A stretch of 10,527 bases of DNA from NCBI GenBank assembly GCA_050115555.1, contig JASFQI010000160.1, positions 1-10,527 of the forward strand, in the 5' to 3' direction. The DNA comes from JASFQI01 sp050115555 (GTDB lineage: Bacteria > Desulfobacterota > DSM-4660 > Desulfatiglandales > HGW-15). The notes beneath the pieces are model-generated. The model was not told where the DNA came from. It ran no database searches and worked only from the letters and a program-made list of their open reading frames with translations. The translations under genes were made by a program, and so were the position numbers. This document shows, in pieces, positions 6,444 through 10,527 of this stretch (positions are counted from its first letter, which is position 1; the number at the start of each line of letters is the position of its first letter).

Positions 6444-7691
6444 TCAAATCATTTCAAGGGCAGTGGCCATGGAGACCCCGCCGCCGCCGCACAACGTAGC
6501 CAACCCGAGCGTCTTGCGCCGGTGCTTCATGGCATAGAGCAGGGAGACCATGATGCGGACTCCCGTGCACCCCACAGGGTGCCCCAGGCCGATGCCCGAG
6601 CCGTTCACGTTCGTGACGTCACGGTTCAGGCCGAGGTCTCTCTCACACCCGATGTACTGGGCCGCAAACGCCTCGTTGAGCTCGATCAACTCGAAGTCCT
6701 CCAGTGTGAGATCCGATCTCTGCAGGAGGTTCTTCACCGCGGGCACAGGGCTCAGGCCCATGACCGACGGATGGCAGGCGCCCCTCCCCACCGCGCAAAT
6801 CCGGGCCAGGGGCTTCAGGCCCAGCTCCTTGGCCTTGTCCGCCGACATGATCACCATTCCGGCCGAACCGTCGTTGATGCCCGAGGAGTTCCCCGCGGTC
6901 ACCTTGCCGATTTTGGGCACAAACGCGGGCGGGAGCTTGGCCAGGGCCTCCAGAGTCAGGCCTGGACGGAAGTGTTCGTCCTTTTCAAAGATCAGGGGCT
7001 CCTTCTTCCGGCGGGGCACCGTGACAGGCACGATCTCCTCCCGAAAGTCGCCCTCCTGTGTGGCCCGTTCTGCATTGTTGTGGCTGCGGAGCGCCACCTC
7101 ATCCATCTCCTCTCGGGTGATATTGTGGAGTTGAGCGACAAACTCCGCTGTTTGCCCCATGATGTAGGGCTTACCCTTGAACAACTCCAGAGGCATGCCT
7201 TCCTTGACAGGCCCGTCCTCCGGGTGAGGGATAAGGTGGGATCCGCAATGAAGGGCATGAATCATCATGTCCACGAACGCGTGGTCCTGAAGTCGGCACC
7301 CCCACCTCGCATTGGGGACGGAATAGGGCACACCGGACATGTGCTCGGTCCCGCCGGCCAGAATCACGTCCGCAAGGCCGGTCTGAATCATGGCCATCCC
7401 CGAGATGACCGCCTCCATGGCGGACGTGCACACCCGGTTGATGGTGACGGCGGTGATCGATTCCGGAAAGCCGGCCAGGAGCCAGGCCACACGGGCCACG
7501 TTCAGGGCGTCCGCCGGCTCCAGGCAGCAACCGTATCGCACGTCGTCGATGATGTCGGGATCGATGCCCGCCCGGCTCACAGCCTCTTTCATGGTGATGC
7601 TGGCGAGCTCCGCTGCGTTGAGGTCTCGAAGACTTCCTCCAAATGCGCCGATGGCCGTACGGCAAGCGGATACAATCACAACGTCTTTCAT
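6444..7691 (-). CDS. Thiolase (acetyl-CoA C-acyltransferase / acetoacetyl-CoA thiolase)
   Basis: This catalyses thiolytic cleavage of 3-ketoacyl-CoA, or the reverse condensation of two acetyl-CoA, in fatty-acid degradation or acetoacetyl-CoA metabolism. The 415-residue length is normal. Landmarks in order: N-terminal VVIVSACRTAIG; nucleophile Cys88 in NRVCTSAMEAV; the thiolase run TAGNSSGINDGSAG at 265-278; NEAF at 339-342; base His371 in GLGHPVGCTG; and second active-site Cys401 in CGGGG. I choose the ATG at 7691 because GAGGTG lies directly upstream; a TTG seven codons earlier has no such site. The Cys88 context VCTSA is less common than VCGSG/VCASG. The gene diverges from a HAD hydrolase, with a 20-bp inverted repeat between them that could control it. 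No other beta-oxidation genes are adjacent. Chain-length preference cannot be read from the sequence. Confidence 0.93.
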   Translation of the reverse strand: MKDVVIVSACRTAIGAFGGSLRDLNAAELASITMKEAVSRAGIDPDIIDDVRYGCCLEPADALNVARVAWLLAGFPESITAVTINRVCTSAMEAVISGMAMIQTGLADVILAGGTEHMSGVPYSVPNARWGCRLQDHAFVDMMIHALHCGSHLIPHPEDGPVKEGMPLELFKGKPYIMGQTAEFVAQLHNITREEMDEVALRSHNNAERATQEGDFREEIVPVTVPRRKKEPLIFEKDEHFRPGLTLEALAKLPPAFVPKIGKVTAGNSSGINDGSAGMVIMSADKAKELGLKPLARICAVGRGACHPSVMGLSPVPAVKNLLQRSDLTLEDFELIELNEAFAAQYIGCERDLGLNRDVTNVNGSGIGLGHPVGCTGVRIMVSLLYAMKHRRKTLGLATLCGGGGVSMATALEMI

Positions 7692-7759
7692 GGTTTCACC
7701 TCGCTTCGGCAAAAGGATCTCGGGCGGACGCGGCGAACATCCTCACCACGATCCCGAAA

Positions 7760-7779
7760 AAATGAATGGTCATTCATTT
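7760..7779. promoter_or_regulatory. Probable TetR-type operator, perfect inverted repeat
   Basis: The sequence AAATGAATGGTCATTCATTT is a perfect 9-bp inverted repeat with a 2-bp centre, in the 155-bp spacer between the divergent thiolase and HAD genes. It lies about 70 bp from both starts and overlaps the -35 of the plus-strand promoter. TGAATG/CATTCA half-sites resemble operators of TetR-family fatty-acid-degradation repressors (the B. subtilis FadR type). No such regulator gene is in the window. Confidence 0.62.
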
Positions 7780-7796
7780 CCCGTTCAAGCTATAAT
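7767..7796 (+). promoter_or_regulatory. Candidate promoter of the HAD gene
   Basis: A perfect -10 TATAAT (7791-7796) is preceded at 18 nt by TGGTCA (7767-7772), a 4/6 match to the -35. The -35 lies inside the inverted repeat, so a bound repressor would block it. The leader to the ATG at 7847 would be about 45 nt. A matching minus-strand promoter for the thiolase is less clear (TTGAAC at 7787-7782 with no good -10). Confidence 0.5.
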
Positions 7797-7846
7797 CGAA
7801 AGCCTTCCCGGTGTAAAGGGAAAAACCACACCTAGAGGAGGCCCGT

Positions 7847-8521
7847 ATGCCCTCACCCTCTGAACAAGCGAGCGTTCCTCCCCGCAAGATCGATGTCTTG
7901 CTCCTGGACTTCGGAGGCGTCCTGGCGGAGGAAGGCTTTCAACAAGGCCTGGCAGCCATCGGGCGCCTGAGTGGGATCGATCCGGACACCATGGTCCAGG
8001 CGGGATTCGATCTCATACACCGAACCGGTTACGTGGTGGGGAAAGCGAAGGAAAGCACCTTTTGGGACGCCCTGCGAAAAGAGGCGGGTGCGAGGGGATC
8101 GGACGAGGCCCTGCGCCGGGAGATCCTGACCCGATTCACGGTCCGGCCCTGGATGATCGAACTCGCGGACCAGCTCAAAGCGTCCGGTCTGACCGTGGGC
8201 ATTCTGAGCGACCAGACCCAGTGGCTGGACGAACTCGACGCCCGGGATCACGTGTTTCAACACGTCCACCACGTGTTCAACAGCTTTCACACCGGACTGA
8301 GCAAACGGGATCCCGCAGCGTTTGACTCTACGCTCCGCAATCTCGGGGTCGATCCCGGCCGCGTCCTGTTCGTAGACGATCATGTCGGAAACGTGGAGCG
8401 AGCGGCAAACCAGGGCCTGAAGACGATTCTTTACACAGACCGGAAACGCTTCCTCCAGGAGCTCGCTCTATACGTTCCCCTTCCTCGAACGGTTCACCCC
8501 GATCCCCCGGCCTCGGCGTGA
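7847..8521 (+). CDS. HAD-superfamily hydrolase, subfamily IA-like (224 aa)
   Basis: This is a haloacid-dehalogenase-fold enzyme of unknown substrate. Motif I is LLLDFGGVL with the nucleophile Asp21, motif II is GILSDQT with Ser121, motif III supplies Lys153 (SKRDP), and motif IV is VDDHVGN with Asp177/Asp178. The helical cap lies between motifs I and II, as in subfamily IA. The residue two after Asp21 is Gly rather than the Asp that serves as acid/base in most HAD phosphatases; DFGGV is common in one branch of the family. The start is well supported by AGAGGAGG 5 nt upstream of the ATG. The gene has its own promoter under the 20-bp inverted repeat and diverges from the thiolase. Its last 28 bases overlap the 3' end of the transporter gene on the other strand. 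Phosphatase, dehalogenase or a regulatory role all remain possible. Confidence 0.87.
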   Translation: MPSPSEQASVPPRKIDVLLLDFGGVLAEEGFQQGLAAIGRLSGIDPDTMVQAGFDLIHRTGYVVGKAKESTFWDALRKEAGARGSDEALRREILTRFTVRPWMIELADQLKASGLTVGILSDQTQWLDELDARDHVFQHVHHVFNSFHTGLSKRDPAAFDSTLRNLGVDPGRVLFVDDHVGNVERAANQGLKTILYTDRKRFLQELALYVPLPRTVHPDPPASA

Positions 8522-9429
8522 ACGGCCCGCCCCCGGCGCCCGTAGATGCGAAGGGGCACGATGATGCCGAAAAAGGGGATCATGTACATGGCGGCCAGGG
8601 TGGGCTCCAGGGGACTGAAAAACCTGGCTGCGAACACGATGACAAGGACGTTGTTGATGTTTCCCATGCTCACGGCCGCGGCGAGCTGATCCTCCAAAGG
8701 TCGTCGTCGGGATAGGATCATTCCGACCCCGAGAAAGATCGAGGCCAGGACCACGGCCACGGCCGTAGCCACAAGAATGGTGGACGGCCTCTGGTGGAAG
8801 TACACGGAGTACTTGGAGAAAACCGCCAGATTGATCGTTGCGAAAAGGACCAGGGAAATCGGAAACCGCCGCCGATCGATCGCCTCGAGGAGACGGGGAG
8901 TGATCCGACGAAGAATCTCCACGGCCAGAATCGGGATGAAGATCACCAGGGCCAGCATGCGGATCATGGCAAAGAGCGAGAGGGCCATGGCCTGCTCGGA
9001 GAGGAGCTTGACGATCACCGGGAGCGTGAACGGCACCAAGGGCGAGGTGACCACCACGAGCACCAGGACCAGCGCGCTGTTCGCGCCCACCAGGTTGGAG
9101 ATGAACGGGGCGACCACCCCTGTAGAGATGCCGGTGATCAGGAGGGCCCCCAGGGCGTACTCCGGGAAAACGATGTGGAACAGCCAATAAACCGCCACGG
9201 GAAGGAGGACGATTTTCACGGAGGCCAGGAACGCGATGAAGAGCCAGCCTTTTCGAAGGGTGTCCCAGATGGCGTCCAGGCGGATCGGCAGCAGGCTGAG
9301 AAAGAGGAAGGCCATCATGAGGTAGATGGGGTACGGCTGGAAATAGGCACCGAAGCCCGGGGCCAGGATTCCGGCCACCATGGAGGAAAAAAGCACGACA
9401 AGCAGAATGAGATCGTTGATGCGGAGCAT
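8494..9429 (-). CDS. BASS-family (bile acid:Na+ symporter-like) membrane transporter
   Basis: This is an integral inner-membrane protein of 311 residues with about nine to ten hydrophobic segments separated by short charged loops (for example PIRLDAIWDTLRKG, LRRITPRLLEAIDRRR and LSRRRPLEDQ). Two family features are visible: the fourth-helix region GISTGVVAPFISNLVGANSA and the later MGNINNVLVIV, which correspond to the two unwound helix regions that hold sodium and substrate in BASS transporters. Members move organic anions, such as bile acids, pantoate or keto acids, with sodium. The substrate here cannot be told. No clear ribosome site precedes the ATG at 9429, and a good promoter sits directly upstream, so it may be translated without a leader. 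Its 3' end overlaps the HAD gene by 28 bp, tail to tail. Confidence 0.82.
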   Translation of the reverse strand: MLRINDLILLVVLFSSMVAGILAPGFGAYFQPYPIYLMMAFLFLSLLPIRLDAIWDTLRKGWLFIAFLASVKIVLLPVAVYWLFHIVFPEYALGALLITGISTGVVAPFISNLVGANSALVLVLVVVTSPLVPFTLPVIVKLLSEQAMALSLFAMIRMLALVIFIPILAVEILRRITPRLLEAIDRRRFPISLVLFATINLAVFSKYSVYFHQRPSTILVATAVAVVLASIFLGVGMILSRRRPLEDQLAAAVSMGNINNVLVIVFAARFFSPLEPTLAAMYMIPFFGIIVPLRIYGRRGRAVHAEAGGSG

Positions 9430-9636
9430 CCGGCGTTTTTACAGGATCCCTGCCCCCTTGTCAAAAGGGAACCCTCCTGCGCCAGCCCATCGCCCCGACG
9501 CCATGGAAGAAAATCCCAAAGCGAGCGTTCGGCTTTCTCTTCTTTCTGTTTCGGCTGGATCGTACTGGACAGCACGACGTAGGAAAATCTTGAAAGCCTT
9601 GCCTTGGAACGATGTTCCTTTCACCAACACCTCCAC
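9430..9636. other. Spacer between the transporter and the unknown gene
   Basis: This 207-bp stretch holds the transporter promoter near its left end and a small perfect inverted repeat, GGAAC-GAT-GTTCC, at 9606-9618 just after the unknown gene's stop. It has no U-run and is weak as a terminator. One minus-strand frame is open throughout, in phase with the gene that ends at 9637, but it shows no recognisable domain. Confidence 0.45.
9436..9464 (-). promoter_or_regulatory. Candidate promoter of the transporter gene
   Basis: A perfect -35 TTGACA (9464-9459) and a -10 TAAAAA (9441-9436, 4/6) are spaced by exactly 17 nt on the minus strand. Transcription would begin near 9429, the first base of the ATG of the transporter gene. 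Confidence 0.45.
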
Positions 9637-10434
9637 CTACACATTTTTTCGGGCGGAGGGGTCCCCCGGCGCCTCCACCTGCAGGAAGACATCCGGCTCG
9701 AGCCGGGCGAAGATGGCCGCCCCGGGGCAGGGGGCCACGTACTTCCTGGGATGGTCCGCACCCAGTACCTGGAAGAGCTCGAGGCAGCAGGAGCAGAGCT
9801 GGGCGCTGGGCGCGATGGAGTATGGGACGACCAGGCCGTTTTCCTGCACCGTGAGCCTTGGCCGAAGGAAATTGGCGTGGTTGGCCGTGTGAACGCGAAA
9901 CAGCGCCGGGTACTCCGGGTCCTCCGCGCCCAGCCTGCGCGCCCACCGGAGCTGAATGCGCTGCTCCATGTCGTCCGCCTCGGACCACCTTTGCGGCATC
10001 TGCCCGGAAAACGCTTGCTCGTTCACCATGGCTTCCATTTCCTCGGGTGTGGCGTAGCGAGGCGGCCGAAAGTCCGACCGAGTGATCCGACCCGCTTTAC
10101 GCCCCTCGCAGCCTTCCACTGGAAACGAACTCACGATGAGGAAGAGGCCGTTTTTTTCCGACTGCCGGTACCAGCTGCCCTGGCGCCCGCACGTGTCATC
10201 CCAGACCTCGGGGGCCACGCTTGCGATTCGATTGATCTCATCGAGAGGGGTGCAAACCACCCCTTTTGCCGACTTGAGCCGAATACCTTGATCCGCCAGA
10301 TCCTCCCGCAGTCGGGACTCTTCCTTCTGGGAAACCCAGTAGATGTACTTTTCGTATACAGCCTTTGGTTTCAATGCGTTATCTCTCCCTCTCTTTCCTC
10401 CCACCAGATCGATGACGGAAAAACACGATTGCAT
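9637..10434 (-). CDS. Conserved-looking protein of unknown function, cysteine-containing (265 aa, or 245 aa from TTG 10374)
   Basis: I do not recognise a family. The frame is long, open and of coding-like composition, with no signal peptide or membrane segment. Residues 25-50 are charged and helical-looking (VYEKYIYWVSQKEESRLRED). The middle has DDTCGRQGSWYR and VEGCEGRKAG. The C-terminal part has a cysteine group, CSCCLELF, and 20 residues on APCPGAA, which could bind a metal or cluster. The ATG at 10434 lacks a ribosome site and lies only about 6 nt after the transcription start predicted from TATAAT at 10452-10447. The TTG at 10374 has GGGAG about 10 nt upstream and gives a more natural start, MKPKAVYEKY. 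I keep the longer form but regard the TTG start as at least as likely. The gene ends with TAG at 9639-9637, after which the same frame stays open for another 65 codons. Confidence 0.68.
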   Translation of the reverse strand: MQSCFSVIDLVGGKRGRDNALKPKAVYEKYIYWVSQKEESRLREDLADQGIRLKSAKGVVCTPLDEINRIASVAPEVWDDTCGRQGSWYRQSEKNGLFLIVSSFPVEGCEGRKAGRITRSDFRPPRYATPEEMEAMVNEQAFSGQMPQRWSEADDMEQRIQLRWARRLGAEDPEYPALFRVHTANHANFLRPRLTVQENGLVVPYSIAPSAQLCSCCLELFQVLGADHPRKYVAPCPGAAIFARLEPDVFLQVEAPGDPSARKNV

Positions 10435-10435
10435 T

Positions 10436-10452
10436 TTGCCATGGCAATTATA
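10436..10452 (-). promoter_or_regulatory. -10 element with adjoining 12-bp palindrome upstream of the unknown gene
   Basis: The minus strand carries a perfect TATAAT (10452-10447) in an AT-rich patch. The perfect palindrome TTGCCATGGCAA (10436-10447) touches it and covers the expected transcription start. No convincing -35 is visible at 16-18 nt. The palindrome could be an operator; an NcoI-like CCATGG core also makes chance occurrence possible. Confidence 0.4.
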
Positions 10453-10470
10453 TCTTTATTGACATAATCT

Positions 10471-10527
10471 TTACTTTGGCCGTGCCCTGCCGGCAATGAG
10501 AAACCGTATCAGGGTATCGAGGCCGGG
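10471..10527 (-). CDS. Possible C-terminal tail of an upstream gene, partial
   Basis: One minus-strand frame is open from the window edge to TAA at 10473-10471, encoding 18 residues ending in GRARPK. It stops just where the sequence turns AT-rich, as a gene end would. With so little sequence it cannot be told from chance, and a second frame is also open. Confidence 0.25.
   Translation of the reverse strand, partial: PGLDTLIRFLIAGRARPK

Noticed and set aside
6292..6537. Small plus-strand frame between lipase and thiolase
   Set aside because: It starts at TTG without a ribosome site and half of it is antisense to the thiolase 3' end.
6141..7835. 564-codon plus-strand frame opposite the thiolase
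   Set aside because: It runs through the terminator hairpin and the divergent promoter region and mirrors the thiolase codons; no domain is visible.
1..10527. CRISPR array, tRNA or rRNA genes, insertion sequences
   Set aside because: I saw no regularly spaced repeats, no cloverleaf, and no transposase motifs or terminal repeats on either strand.

Overview
The window is GC-rich, gene-dense bacterial DNA. It most likely comes from an anaerobic Desulfobacterota (former Deltaproteobacteria) sulfate reducer or syntroph. That rests on an HdrA/MvhD electron-transfer operon, an anaerobic-type thiolase and in-frame UGA codons read as selenocysteine; the taxon is inferred from gene content only.

Left half (1-4897, minus strand) is one operon read right to left: a 1009-residue double-module HdrA flavoprotein (4897-1868), MvhD (1738-1307), a 319-residue FrhB/FdhB-like iron-sulfur protein (1310-351), and the N-terminal part of a hydrogenase/sulfite-reductase-type iron-sulfur subunit (310 to beyond the edge). 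Both hdrA and mvhD are interrupted by an in-frame TGA exactly where the family has a conserved cluster-ligand cysteine (HdrA codon 60, MvhD codon 67). Each TGA is followed at 21-22 nt by a hairpin that fits the bacterial SECIS rules. Both are therefore called as selenoproteins. Standard gene calling would truncate HdrA by 72 residues at its N-terminus and cut MvhD in half. The layout recalls the HdrA-Flox type complexes of sulfate reducers, proposed to bifurcate electrons between NAD(P)H, ferredoxin and a disulfide. No hdrB or hdrC lies in the window.

Middle (4898-6443): a 371-bp divergent spacer holds candidate promoters for hdrA (minus) and for a plus-strand alpha/beta-hydrolase lipase (5269-6138) that has a full catalytic triad but no signal peptide. 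A hairpin terminator at 6234-6262 separates it from the convergent thiolase.

Right half (6444-10527): a thiolase (7691-6444, minus) and a HAD-family hydrolase (7847-8521, plus) diverge from a spacer with a perfect 9+2+9 inverted repeat, probably a TetR-type operator. The HAD gene overlaps tail-to-tail by 28 bp with a BASS-family membrane transporter (9429-8494, minus). This transporter has a promoter so close that its mRNA could be leaderless. Last comes an unrecognised cysteine-containing protein (10434 or 10374 down to 9637, minus), with a 12-bp palindrome at its probable transcription start. The final 93 bases show at most the tail of another minus-strand gene.
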